A stretch of 64,000 bases of DNA from Cycas panzhihuaensis (lineage: Eukaryota; Cycadophyta): contig CM041465.1 in NCBI GenBank assembly GCA_023213395.1, forward strand, positions 30,201,741-30,265,740, written 5' to 3'. Under the pieces are notes generated by a model, which was given only the letters and a program-made list of their open reading frames with translations, was not told the origin of the DNA and made no database searches. Position 1 is the first letter of the stretch. Each line of letters starts with the position of its first letter. Below are positions 10,794 through 21,250 of this stretch, piece by piece. Made by a program: the position numbers and the translations under genes.

Positions 10794-11549
10794 ACGCACA
10801 AATCTCCTCTTCCAAAATTTTGCTCACTCATCTGTTTCTACGTACATGTTGACTCATCCTGAGTAGCCTCATCATTTACAGAATTACAACAAACACACGG
10901 ACAAAGAGGCATATTCATATTGTAAATTTCAAGCCCTGAGGAATTACACCACATAGGCCCTAATACCATGGGTGGAAGCAGGAGCTGACAGGGAATCTAA
11001 GTTTGGGGAGTTCGATTTACAGGTTTACCATTACATAATACCCAATCCCGGTTTTGGCCGGGAAAACTAGACTCCCGAGCTCTTTCTTATGTGAAACTCC
11101 ACATGTGTGGGTTTTGACAGAGATGTTAGGTGATCTCAAGTCTATCAGACAGTTACCCTCGTCGAGTTAACTGGTAACATAGGACTATAATCTAAGAATA
11201 TCTGAAATTAGCTGTGCTCGTACCTCAATTCTCGTCCGTGGACTCAGAATGCTTCCGTTATCTCTCCAAAACAATGCCCGTATCTCTCCCTCCCCGGAAA
11301 AATAAGATAAGGAAATAAAAAGACACGATCATCTTTAAACTGCAAATTGTCGTTCAACCTGCGAATGGATTAGAAAATGAATTTAAATTTTAAAAAGAAA
11401 TTTTATAAAAAAAATGAAATGAAGGTACCTATGCGATGTAAGTGCAAATTCTAACTACCGGTAAGCCGATTGGCCATGCTTACGGCCCATGTGAGTTGGA
11501 CGGCGTCGTCTGATTTTGGGTCAAATGTGACGGAGCGCCGTTATAGGGT
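10794..11549. other. Low-copy-looking, CpG-richer stretch without a recognised gene
   Basis: No coding frame of note is visible, but CpG dinucleotides and GC content are higher than in the retrotransposon regions, especially 11040-11330 and 11450-11570. If a transcript of the small minus-strand frames exists, its start would be expected here. No clear TATA box or splice signal could be assigned. Confidence 0.3.
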
Positions 11550-11716
11550 GGCTCCCTGCAAGCACTCGAATTAATATATCTTTACGAGAGGCTCTCCAAG
11601 ATGGGAGCATGCGCTGGGGCAGGTGGCTCGTAGATGTTCATGCCCGAGAGGATTCGAACCGTTGCCGGTCAAATCCAGGTAGCGTATATACGGTGCAACT
11701 GTGCCCCCTAAAGACC
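11550..11716 (-). repeat. tRNA-derived SINE or tRNA pseudogene candidate
   Basis: On the minus strand a Pol III A-box-like GGGCACAGTTG (11706-11696) is followed 35 nt later by a B box GGTTCGAATCC (11660-11650) that fits the consensus. The spacing suits a tRNA-like promoter. A clover-leaf with paired acceptor ends is not evident, and related-looking sequence continues past the T arm to about 11550, as in tRNA-derived SINEs. Target duplications were not found, so the ends are approximate. Confidence 0.55.
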
Positions 11717-11778
11717 GGGCTCATAGAAAGCACGTGGAAGATTAGATCATCCTTTCACAATAAACGAGTGTACAAATT

Positions 11779-11982
11779 GTGAACCCAACCCCCGCAGGAT
11801 GGTCGAGTTCTGAGAACGGCACCCACCTTGTGAATCTTATTCAACACTTCAACACTAGGGCGGTTTCAGCCGCCGCCGCTTTGGTATACTACAACAAATA
11901 TTTGAACGAAGGGCGTGGTGCATTCCATGATCATTGGATGTATAGCCTAAATGTAAACGCTTATGCCAAGATTTTCTACTAA
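11779..11982 (+). CDS. Unrecognised open frame, possible exon remnant
   Basis: A 67-codon open frame with balanced codon use (many GCC, GGC, AAC codons) stands out from the AT-rich surroundings. It has no ATG at its start (it opens with GTG), so it could only be an internal or terminal exon. The predicted peptide contains P-A-G-W-S-S, an Ala-rich stretch, and V-Y-Y-N-K-Y-L-N-E. It ends with a TAA at 11980. I do not recognise the family. A chance frame or a gene fragment carried by an element are alternatives. Confidence 0.2.
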   Translation: MNPTPAGWSSSENGTHLVNLIQHFNTRAVSAAAALVYYNKYLNEGRGAFHDHWMYSLNVNAYAKIFY

Positions 11983-12777
11983 AAAAGAAAAATAAATAAT
12001 TATCTAATACACAAACATAGTAGAGGTTTTATTAATGTTAATGCTAAGGAGTGGCAAAAAGATTTAAATAAGTTAATACATAATGTTTCCATCCGTAAAC
12101 GAAAGATGTAACTCATGGATATATATCACAAATAGTAAGTCTTGAAAAGTGGTTATGTTTTATGTTTATTTGTTGGGAAAAGTTGCAAATGCAATCTTCA
12201 CCTCATTTTTTTATTGAAATTCCTCAAATTTTACTAGTCTATAATAATAACATTTAGGTTATTATTATTATCATTTACTTCTTATTAAGCAATTAAGTAT
12301 TATTACTATGAAATATAGTCTTATATCCAAATTTGAATCTGTTATTTAAAAATAATGCCTTGTATGAGTCTCATAAGGAATAATGTCTATCACACAATCA
12401 AAGGTATCTCTAACTAGATCTCTTTTTCCTAATAGAGTTATATGTCGTAAAGGCAAGTTAAGAAGGGGTTCCCTCCATGTGTATCTTGTAAATGAATTGT
12501 GCTACAAGATGGATTTTGATATGCATATACACATCTAGGACAATACCCATAAGTAAGACCAATTCTAACAAATATGATCCTAATAAGAAGATTTGATGTA
12601 GAATGCTCCATGAGCATGGTTTTAGCTTTATTAGACCTTTGTGTCACAACTAAACTCTACAAATTTATCATGGTGACAAAAATAAATTGGTTTGATAGCA
12701 ATTTGTCATGCACCAATCTTCCAATCTAAAATGGTAGAAGATTAATATATTATGATATTATAATGAAGAAGTAATCT
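11983..12777. other. AT-rich DNA, nothing recognised
   Basis: Short open frames only, with no repeat shared with the rest of the window that I could see. It forms the left flank of the nested stack that starts at 12778. Confidence 0.35.
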
Positions 12778-13015
12778 TGTTAAAATTATTTGAGCTAAAA
12801 AAAAGATACATAGTGAAACTACTGGACTAGTAAATTATGTGAATAAATAAAGAATAAATATGTATAAATACATAACACAAAGTACTTATAGAAAATAACC
12901 ACTTTAAAATTGTATTATGATAAACCAATACATATTTAGAGTACACACTATCATATGGTTGTTCAATCCTAATCTATGAGCCATTTGGTCAATCAATAAC
13001 CTATTTTATAAAGAA
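12778..13015 (-). repeat. NA-C 3' LTR, distal 238 bp
   Basis: Matches 38905-39145 in the intact 5' LTR, e.g. the shared block AATATGTATAAATACATAA and the later CAATCCTAATC.ATGAGCCA. It starts TGTTAAAA on the plus strand (the inverted LTR end). Its last bases, ATTTTATAAAGAA (13003-13015), are the left copy of the LINE-D target duplication. Confidence 0.8.
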
Positions 13016-13790
13016 AAAAACTATTTTATTAATTAGGAATGAAGAATGACATTGTGAGGAACTGCAATCTGCACTGTTGATTGTACTAGGGTTTGAGTGT
13101 ATGAGAGGAGTTAGAAGAAGCTAAGGGCCTTCGAGCCATTTCCGTACGAAGGAGGGGGGGTACCAAAGCCATCCAAAAGCACACTATGGCTCACACAGAA
13201 TCCAGAGAAGATCGAGACTAGATGTGGAGATGCTACAAAGTCCAAATCTAAACGGGAGGTTGCCTGACTAAGAAATATGAAAATTGGGAGGTGCGACACT
13301 TCGAGAAGGACTGAGAGTATGCACAAGAAAACAAGGAGCCATCTAAGATAAACACATTGGGGAGATCTAGTCTAAGATGCTAAGGAGTTACCCCACGCAA
13401 ATGTAAAGCTCGAAAGATTGGGCCACATATTAACTAAGCTGGAGTAATTTGCAAAAGAAAGCTTCAGTATTTAGAGGAGGAGAAACTCTAAAGCAGCAAC
13501 AGAGGACTTCATACTAAGAAAGGAGATTGGGTGTAGTATACAAAAGACCAAGGAGCTGGTGAACAACATCATGTGTAGAGGTAAAGATCTTTGGATGCCT
13601 CTTTTGGGCGAGATATATTGCTTGAATGAGTTCTTGTTTCTAGTTTTTTGCTGAGCATATATTCTAGAGGCTAGTAAAGACATATAATGGACCCTAAAAC
13701 TCATAATCAGTCCTTAAATCCTCAGGGGAGATCCTACTTAAAGGTGCTTAAAACTGATGAGGAAGAACACTGCGAAATAACCCCCATTTT
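13016..13790 (+). other. LINE-D 5' region and start of ORF1
   Basis: No motif is recognisable in the first ~700 bases, as expected for a LINE 5' UTR and the variable ORF1 N-terminus. Several stops are present in every frame. Confidence 0.55.
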
Positions 13791-14260
13791 TTAAGATGAT
13801 AAAATTAGGATACTAGTTTCCAAGAAGTTAGTGGAGAAAACAGAGATGCATTAGGAGAACTACATTGTAGGCAGATTCTTAGGACCCAAACCTGGCTTGG
13901 ATATAATAAGAACTTGGATAAGGAGTGGATGGAGGTTAGGTAACCTAGTAGAAGTCATAGCCCTCCCAAAAGGTTGTGTGTTATTTAAATTTACTTCCTA
14001 GGAAGACATGGCAACCATTCTCCTGAAAGCCCCCTGGATATTAGGGAGGAAGGCTTTACTTTTGGAAAAATGACATGCTAAGTTTAACCCTGCAGTGTCT
14101 ACGATTAAGTAAGCCCCAATTTGGGTCTAATTACCTGGCATCCCCCTCTAGTTTTGGAACACGGTGGTGATCAAAGGGATGATGGGAGCTATAGACCCCC
14201 TCTTGGCAGTATATTCTACTACAAGAAATAGAAGCAGACTGATAAACGCTAGGCTTTGTA
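13791..14260 (+). pseudogene. LINE-D ORF1, N-terminal half (broken)
   Basis: In broken frames the translation shows a DUF4283-like domain, common in plant L1 ORF1: a G-R-K-A-L-L-L-E-K-W segment, A-P-I-W-V with L-P-G-I-P-L following, and a run ending A-R-L-C. ORF1 protein coats LINE RNA. TAG stops interrupt it at several Trp or Gln positions. The coding sequence is cut at 14260 by COP-E and resumes near 19425 with V-K-I-D-K-P-F-P, the expected continuation. Confidence 0.75.
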
Positions 14261-14472
14261 TGTTAGAATTCTAAGACACAAGTGAACAGAAACTAAATAC
14301 TTCATTGCTTATTGATGATCATAATGGAGATTTATACAAGTTGGAGTTGTAACTCCTTTGGAACTAAATATAACTGCTACATGTCAAACTGACACGTGTC
14401 TACATGGTGAGTATCTTATGTTACATACAAAGTGGGTCTCTAGATATGTTAGATAAAACATTATATCTAACA
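14261..14472 (-). repeat. COP-E 3' LTR
   Basis: TGTTAGAATT...ATCTAACA on the plus strand. The polypurine tract (reverse complement of CCCTCTCTTAA) lies at 14473-14483. Confidence 0.92.
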
Positions 14473-14520
14473 CCCTCTCTTAATGTTTTATCCCATTAAT
14501 CCTATTTTGTCTCTGAGAAT

Positions 14521-15252
14521 TTAAAATTTGTCTTTACCTAGAGGCTTAGTCAGAATGTCAGCCACTTGATCTAAAGTTGGGCAGTACACAAGATTGATTT
14601 CCTTACTTTGAATCTTTTCTCGGATGAAGTGTTGATGCACCTCGATGTGTTTTGTTCTAGCATGTAGTACTAGGTTCTTTGCAATCTTAATTGCAATTTG
14701 ATTGTCATAATGGAGTGTGATGGCTTCTTGTTGAGATAGATTCAAATCTTGAAGAAGTTACCTTGACCATACTGTTTATGTGGTGGCACTAACAACTGAC
14801 TTGTACTCTACTTCTATGGATGATAAAGCCATAATGACTTGTTTCTTACTACTCTAAGAGATAGGAGCAGATCCAAGGAAGAAGAAATGTCCACTAGTGG
14901 ATTTTCTTTGTTCCTTGTCACTTGCCCAATATGAATCATAGAATCCAATTAATTGAGATGTATTCTCTTTTGGATATGTCAGCTTTAGTTTTGTTGTTCC
15001 CTTTAGATATCTTGGTATCTTCTTTGTTGCTTGCCAATGTCTCTGTCTTGGCTCATGCATGTATCTAGATATTAACCCCACAGAATAAGCAATGTCTGGT
15101 CCAGTTGCTGTTAGATAGATGAGACTACCAACAAGTTGCCTGTACAAGGTGGCATTGATGTGGGGCTCTTCTTCGTCCGGTATCATATCGTAATTGACTT
15201 CCATGGGTGTGCTGCATGGATTGCACTCCTCCATTTTGAACTTTACTAACAA
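14521..15252 (-). pseudogene. COP-E RNase H and RT C-terminus (broken)
   Basis: On the minus strand: G-S-L-I-Y-L, S-R-Y-M-H-E-P, W-Q-A-T-K-K, Y-W-A-S-D and K-S-T-S-G-H are the RT thumb to RNase H region of copia. After a frame break near 14800, D-N-Q-I-A, N-L-V-L-H-A-R-T-K-H-I-E and D-I-L-T-K-P-L-G complete RNase H. RNase H removes the RNA strand after reverse transcription. Confidence 0.9.
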
Positions 15253-16270
15253 GTCTTTGATGTATTTGGTCTAACACAAGGTGAATGTTGTGTTCTGTTG
15301 CTCAACTTGGATCCCTAGGTAATAGTTGAGGAGACCTATGTCAGTAATTTCAAACTTGCTCTCCAATTGATATTTTATGTCACTTACAGATTCAACATCA
15401 TCACATGTAAGTATCATGTCATCAACATATATAACTAGAATTACGATGGCTCCATTCCTACCTTTTACATATAAGCTTGAGTCTGAGCTGCACCTGTTGA
15501 ACCTATTTTTACATATTCATCAAGTTTGGCGTACCAAGTACAAGGAGCTTGCTTTAGACCATACAAAGCTTTCTTTAGTTTGCAAACCAAGTGTTCCTGA
15601 CCTTGTTTGATGTATCCTTCAGGCTAGGCCATATAAACTTCTTCCTTGATCTCTCCTTTTAGAAATGCACTTTTGACATCTAATTGATACACATCCTATT
15701 TTTTTTAGCTGCTAAGGCAATTACTATTATCGCAGTGCTGAGTTTTGCTACTAGTGAGAAGGTTTCATCATAGTCTAACCCAGTTGTTTAGGTGTATCCC
15801 TTAGCAACCAACCTAGCCTTATATTTTTCCACTTTTGTATTTGCTCCTTCTTTTATTTTATAGATCCATCTGCAATTTACCACTGATTTATTTGGTGGTA
15901 ATTATACTAAATCCCAGGTTTGGTTCTTGATGATAGAGTCTAATTCAGAATTTATAGCATTTCTCCAAACTGAGTGTTCTTTAGCTTCTGTATATGATGT
16001 CTTCCTTTCTTTCCTCAATGGTTTTGAGATACCATTTGGGAACCTTTTCTCCTTTTTCTATTTCAACTGCCTTGGGCTCATCTAGAAATGTTTCCTTATC
16101 TTCTGAAGCAAGGTGACTTTCTTGAGTTTCTTTTAGAAGATCTTTAGAGGTAATTCTTGATTCTTCTCTAAGTTCTTCTTCAGGTGGCTCTTGAAGAATG
16201 TTCTAAGGAGGTCCCTCTATTACCTGGATTTGCTTACTAAGCTCTTCATCACTATCTTCGTTGAACATAA
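15253..16270 (-). pseudogene. COP-E reverse transcriptase (broken)
   Basis: The catalytic Y-V-D-D is encoded at 15429-15418 and retains both aspartates. Upstream on the minus strand are [15 protein letters not shown], and further blocks of RVT_2 to about 16000. The frame is interrupted by several stops and no long open frame remains on the coding strand. The upstream 16030-16270 part is the low-complexity linker to integrase, rich in Glu and Ser. Confidence 0.85.
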
Positions 16271-17340
16271 CATCACAACTTACATAGATCTTGTTTGTCT
16301 TAAGATCTATGTACTTGTAAGCTTTAGAGTTTTCATTATATCCAATCATGATACACTCTAGGCTTTTCGAGTCCAACTTGGTACTTCTTTTGTCTGGTAT
16401 GTGTATAAAGGCTTGGCTACCAAATGCCTTTAGATGGCTTATATCTGATTTTTTGCATATCCAGGCTTCTTCAGGTGTAATATATTCTATTGCTTTGGTT
16501 GGACTCCTATTCAGTAGGTAACAGGAAGTGTTTACTACCTCTACCCAGTAACTCTTAGGACTCCCTTCCCATGCACCATACCATGAGCCATTTCCATGAT
16601 CACTCTATTCTTCCTGTCTTCTATCCCATTGGATTGAGGTGTATAGGGAGTGGTGATCTATCTTTGAATTCCATTGACTTTGCAATATTCCAAGAATTCT
16701 TTTGAAATGTATTCATCTCCCCCATCTGATTGTATGCATTTGATTTTTTCTTCGGACTCTAGTTCAACTTTTGCTTTGAACTCTTTAAATGTTGCATATA
16801 CTTTAGACTTATTATATAAAAAATAAACCCAGATTTTCCTTGTCATATCATCTATGAAGGTGAGAAAGTATCTACATCTGTTGATGGAGTGCAGAGTGAG
16901 TGGTCCACATATATCAGTGTGAATGAGCTCTAGTTTCTTTTGGGCTCATCACTTGCTTTCCTTGAAGGGTAATCTTTATTTCTTCCCTGATTGGCAACTT
17001 TTACATACAAAATTATCTAAAGTGATTAATGGAAGTCCATCAACCAAACCTTCCTTTTTCATTTCTTTTAATTTATCTAATGGAAGGTGTCCATACTTAA
17101 AATGCCACATTTTGTCATTATGATTTACAGCAGTGCATGCTTTTACAACAGGCAAAACAAGATATGAAAGTAGCCTATACAGGTCATTACTTTCAATCCC
17201 CTTTGCAATTACATGACCATTATTTTTCATATCAAGGATATGATAATATCCTTCTTCATCAAAGATAATTCTTAGACCCTTTTTCCCAAATTGGGATACA
17301 GACCGAAGATTCATTTTTAAATCAAGAACTAACAACATAT
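16271..17340 (-). pseudogene. COP-E integrase (broken)
   Basis: Minus strand: the HHCC zinc site (W-H-F-K-Y-G-H-L near 17110, C-K-S-C near 16988), then K-I-W-V-Y-F-L-Y, S-D-G-G-D-E-Y near 16730 (usually S-D-N-G-G-E), and T-P-Y-T-P-Q near 16640. The C-terminal part with the I-G-Y-N-E-N block lies near 16340. Frame breaks occur near 16658 and 16960. Confidence 0.88.
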
Positions 17341-17760
17341 TTCTATTTTTTTAATACTACCTTGCAGTTTTATAGCAATGGTTCCCACACCCTTGATGTT
17401 GAGGGGATATTTGTCCCCTAGCTCCACAGATTTGTCAGATGCATAAGGTCGCAAGGTTTTGAGCCACTCCTCTCGGTTGGTCATGTGACGCGATGCTCTT
17501 GAGTCAATGTACCACACATCTTTATCTTGGAGAGATGCAGCAAGGTCAACGATGAATACAATCTCCTCTTCTTCTTCATCATTTTGGTCCTTACTGTAGT
17601 TGCCCATGGGTCTTTTACCTTTCTGGATGTCAACTCTCCTAGTTGGGCATTGGTATGGAAAGTGTCCTACTTGGCCACAGTGATAACACAAATCAAATGC
17701 TCTACAGGAACTTGTAAAATGATCGGTCTTACCACAGTGGTAGCACAATCTTAGTGTTGA
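17329..17760 (-). pseudogene. COP-E zinc knuckles and protease
   Basis: A 139-codon open frame begins with two tandem CCHC knuckles: C-Y-H-C-G-K-T-D-H-F-T-S-S-C and C-Y-H-C-G-Q-V-G-H-F-P-Y-Q-C, both with all four metal ligands. The copia protease motif follows as W-Y-I-D-S-R-A-S-R-H-M, with Arg in place of the conserved Gly next to the catalytic Asp. The change GGA to AGA is a single transition. The enzyme is probably inactive. Confidence 0.9.
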
Positions 17761-17973
17761 GATGTGTCCTTTTCCTCGTGAATCCTACCATCTTCCTTGT
17801 GACTGGGCTCTGAACTCTGGAGCTCTTCCTCATTCTCTACTTCTTCCTCTAGTTCCTAGATTTAGTCTGGATACAAAGGCATCTTCGAGGTCTCTAGAGC
17901 CTTCATATCTTCTGTTTCTTTGTTCCTGCCTCAGGAGTAGTCCTGTCAGTGTGTCCAATATCATTGTTACTAT

Positions 17974-18490
17974 CTAATCATTATTTGTAATGGTGTTAAT
18001 TATAATATTGAAGGACTTAGGCAATTTACTGGTTACCATTTCAACTAATTCAGAATCAGAAATTACAGAGCCTGCACTAAGTAGATCATTCTGCAAGGAT
18101 ATGACTTTGTGCATGAATTTAGTCATAGTTTCAGTCTCCTTCATGTGCATCTTCAATAATTCCTCTTTAAGTGCTACTATTCTAGCTTTATGCTTCTGAC
18201 CATACAATTTCTCAAAACACTTCTAGATTTCAGTAGTAGTAGTTAAGTTTTCCATATACAGAAGTAGTGGGTCAAAAATGGATAATTTTAACACTATTAC
18301 CCCAGCACTATCCTGTTCTTCCCAGATTATTAGGTTTGCTCCAACTATTTTGGGCTTGGCTTCCTTCTCTAGAGCTATTTGCTAAGCATTTCTAGCTCTC
18401 AAAATGGTCTCTATTTTGATTTTCCATATATGGTAGTTGTTATCAGTGAACTTGTCTAAATCAGAGCGAGCCAAAATAGAAGAAGACATT
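17974..18490 (-). pseudogene. COP-E gag capsid domain (broken)
   Basis: Starts near 18489 with ATG and D-K-F-T-D-N-N-Y-H-I-W-K about 11 residues in, then the copia gag domain with L-Y-G-Q-K-H-K and L-K-E-E-L-L-K-M at 18207-18150, ending with L-P-K-S-F-N. Stops split the frame around residues 36 and 88. Between 17974 and 17760 the Arg- and Ser-rich spacer leads into the knuckles. Confidence 0.88.
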
Positions 18491-19197
18491 CTGGACACAA
18501 AAATCATACTACAGATGTCATAGGTTGTACAATGGTATAAAACTTTGTATGGTACAAAAAGTATATGGATGATGGCAAATTGTACCTCAAAAGAAAGCTA
18601 GTGATGAGAGGATTCCAGATTTAAAATTATTTTTCTAAGACAGACCCTGGTTTGGGAGAAAAATGACCTAAAAAGAAACCCTAGCAACTAGTTTTTTTTT
18701 TCCAAAAAAATGCTCATAACAATCAAATCACTCTTGTAAATCGGTCAAGACCAGTCACAATGGAGTTGTATAGAGTATACCGAGAATCTATGAACATTTT
18801 TAGAGAGAACATTGAGAGAAAAATGATAATTTTGGGTACTTATATCTCTAGACCCATGCACTTCTGAAAAATGGGTAAAACCCCTTTGAAACAGCTTCTG
18901 ATGACTTTGCGCTAGTAGAAAAAGATGACGAGGATGGTCTAATCTACCTTCTGGCTAAATTTCATCTCATTCTGAGTACTTCAATTTTTCATCCGTGTAG
19001 GTTTGTACGGTTCCATACTATGTCCATACACAGTCAGATTTCTTCTCTTCTTTGCTTTGATTCTAATATGGGCTTTAGATGCCTCCTTCCTGCCTTCTGG
19101 ACTTCTTCTATCTTCCACACAGTTGCTCTACCTCTGTCCCGCTTGGACATGACTTGAATCACTGGCATGACCCTCTCTCAATCAGACAGGATGACCT

Positions 19198-19209
19198 ACT
19201 CTGACACCA
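19198..19209 (-). promoter_or_regulatory. COP-E primer-binding site
   Basis: TGGTGTCAGAGT on the minus strand, directly inside the 5' LTR, matches initiator Met-tRNA (consensus TGGTATCAGAGC) at 10 of 12 bases. Confidence 0.85.
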
Positions 19210-19421
19210 TGTTAAAATTCTAAGACACAAGTGAATAGAAACTAAATACTTCATTGCTTATTGATGATCATAATGGAGATTTATACAAGTTGGAGTTATA
19301 ACTCCTTTGGAACTAAATATAACCGCTACATGTCAAATTGACACGTGTCTACATGGTGAGTATCTTATGTTACATACAAAGTGGGTCTCTAGATATGGTA
19401 GATAAAATATTATATCTAATA
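19210..19421 (-). repeat. COP-E 5' LTR
   Basis: 212 bp, the same length as the 3' copy at 14261-14472. The outer end reads ATCTAATA instead of ATCTAACA, so the terminal CA has become TA. Confidence 0.92.
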
Positions 19422-20690
19422 TTATGTTCTAGTTAAGATTGACAAGCCTTTCCCTAATAATATATGGATTAATATAGAAGGATGGGGCAAGGAGCAACCA
19501 TTGGTATATGAGATGGATAACTTTAGGTACTTGGTGTATAGAAGGCTAGGTCATTTACCTCAAAAATACCCTAGGGAAAAGAAAGAAGAGGGAGTAAGCA
19601 GGAGATCCCCACCCAGGAGGATAACGGGCCCAAGATGGGGGAAACTCAAGAGGTGAGGAGCCCAATGAACCCAGCCCTGGAAGGTAAGAAGATGAGGGGT
19701 TCAATGAACCCCTGCCTAGATACTCGGAAGATGAGAAGCCCTACAAACCCCTGCCAGGATGATGAGGAAGGTAATCTTGGTTTTATCCCTAAGATGGAGG
19801 ATACCCTTGAGGAGGAGGATGAGAAGGTTTAAGCCCCTACAAAGGATGGGGCAAGGAGCAAGCATTGGTGTATGAGATGGATAACTTTAGGTGCTTGGTG
19901 TGTAGAAGGCTAGGTCATTTGCCTCAAAAATGCCCTGGCGAAAAGAAAGAAGAGAGAGTAAGCTGGAGATCCCTACCCAGGAGGATAACGAGCCCAAGAT
20001 GGGGGAAACTCAGGAGGTGAGGAGCCCAATGAACCCAGGCCTGGAAGGTAAGAAGATGAGGGGTTCAATGAACCCCTGCCTAGATACTCAAAAGATGAGA
20101 AGCCCTACAAACCCCTATCAGGATGATGAGGAAGGTAATCTTAGTTTTATCCCTAAGATGGAGGATACCTTTGAGGAGGAGGATGAGAAGGTTTAAGCCC
20201 CTACAAAGGGGACTGAGGGAGATGCCCCTTCTCAGGAGGAGAAGACCACTGTGGAGCTTAAACTGAGGGTGATTCAGGCAGGATTAGAAGGGCCAGAAAG
20301 GGACTGAATTAAGGGGATAATCCCCCTAGAGGAGCAGAGAGAGAGGGAATAGAAAAAGGCTTGGATGTAGGATCTGAAAGGAGAGTAGGAGACTCCCTAT
20401 GAAGATTTGAAGAGAAAGGGAAACAATCTCTCAAATTGATCAGGGTAGTTAGAAGACTCTTAAGGATGGCTTTCTAGAAGGACCTAGGTTAAGATCAAGA
20501 GAGGAGACCTGTGAATGCCTTAAAGAGAAGGGAGGGGAGATTTGGAAACCTAGGAGAAAGAGATGAAGTTAGTCTCTTAGAATATATGGGGAATGAATAC
20601 TCCATCAAAACAAAGGGTGTTGAAGGACATGAGGTTGAGAGAGAAACAAGACATTATTCTCCTATAGGAAATAAAGTTGAATATGGAAAA
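19422..20690 (+). pseudogene. LINE-D ORF1, C-terminal half with tandem duplication
   Basis: Continues ORF1 with V-K-I-D-K-P-F-P and a zinc knuckle. The segment 19481-19844 is repeated in tandem at 19845-20208 (364 bp each). The second copy keeps a canonical knuckle C-L-V-C-R-R-L-G-H-L-P-Q-K-C. In the first copy all three Cys codons have become Tyr codons. Each copy also carries three ~13-residue repeats around R-S-P-M-N-P. The rest, to about 20690, is charged and low in complexity, typical of the ORF1 tail and linker to ORF2. Confidence 0.8.
19481..20208 (+). repeat. 364-bp tandem duplication in LINE-D ORF1
   Basis: Two head-to-tail copies, 19481-19844 and 19845-20208, both starting GATGGGGCAAGGAGCAA and ending CCCCTACAAAGG. 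The copies are highly similar, with scattered mainly G/A differences. Confidence 0.93.
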
Positions 20691-20699
20691 TAGTATACG

Positions 20700-21250
20700 A
20701 ACCAAGGATAAGTTTTGAAAGAAAGCTAGGATGCTAGCAACAGATAGAAACCAAGGGGAAGGGGGATTGATGGTGTTGTAGAACCTGAGAGAATGGTTGG
20801 GGAAGATTTTTAAGGTAGGGAATGGCTATATCTCAATATGGCTTATAGACAGAAGGTCTAACCTAAAATGGATGGCTACGAATGTCTACGCTCCAACTAG
20901 CAAGAGGAGAGGAGAGTTTTCTAGGAGAGAATGTTGGAAGCCCATAGAGAGTGCATTTCACCCTGGCTGGTGGCTGGTGATTTTAATACACCCCTTTCCT
21001 TGGGCAAAAAAAGATGGGAGTTAGAGGGGTGGTCAAGTAGCATGCATGATTTTGGCTTGTTCATCTAAAATGGAGGGTTATTGGATGTCCCTCTAAAAGG
21101 AGTAAAGTTTACCTAGTTGAATAGAAGAACTGATAGCTAGCACATCCAAGTGAGGCTTGATAGAGTGCTAATCAACTATGAATGGGCAAGATGCTTTAAT
21201 GACATAGACCTAGAAGTGCTTCTAAAAGCCATATAAGATCACTCCCCTCT
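20700..21250 (+). pseudogene. LINE-D ORF2 endonuclease (broken)
   Basis: APE-type endonuclease that nicks the target DNA. Visible blocks are W-M-A-T-N-V-Y-A-P near 20870-20900, then after a frameshift near 20980 a G-D-F-N-T-P-L-S-like segment, L-D-R-V-L-I-N near 21160 and D-H-S-P-L near 21240, which includes the catalytic Asp-His pair. The usual N-terminal W-N-x-R-G block is not recognisable, so the first part may be deleted or badly decayed. Stops interrupt the frame. Confidence 0.8.

Larger units (their letters stand above)
14261..19421 (-). mobile_element. COP-E: Ty1/copia retrotransposon inside LINE-D ORF1
   Basis: LTRs of 212 bp bound the element. The minus strand reads primer site, gag, zinc knuckles, protease, integrase, reverse transcriptase, RNase H and polypurine tract. 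By eye the LTRs differ at 8 of 212 sites (about 96 percent identity), the highest of the LTR pairs compared here. The flanks TTGTA (14256-14260) and TTATG (19422-19426) are only a poor 5-bp duplication. All genes carry stops. Confidence 0.93.

Noticed and set aside
11635-11716. Functional tRNA gene on the minus strand
   Set aside because: Pol III boxes are present but I could not pair the acceptor stem or assign an anticodon loop. A SINE or tRNA relic fits better.
14256-19426. Perfect 5-bp duplication around COP-E
   Set aside because: TTGTA and TTATG match at only three of five positions. The LTR pair and the interrupted LINE frame are the real support.
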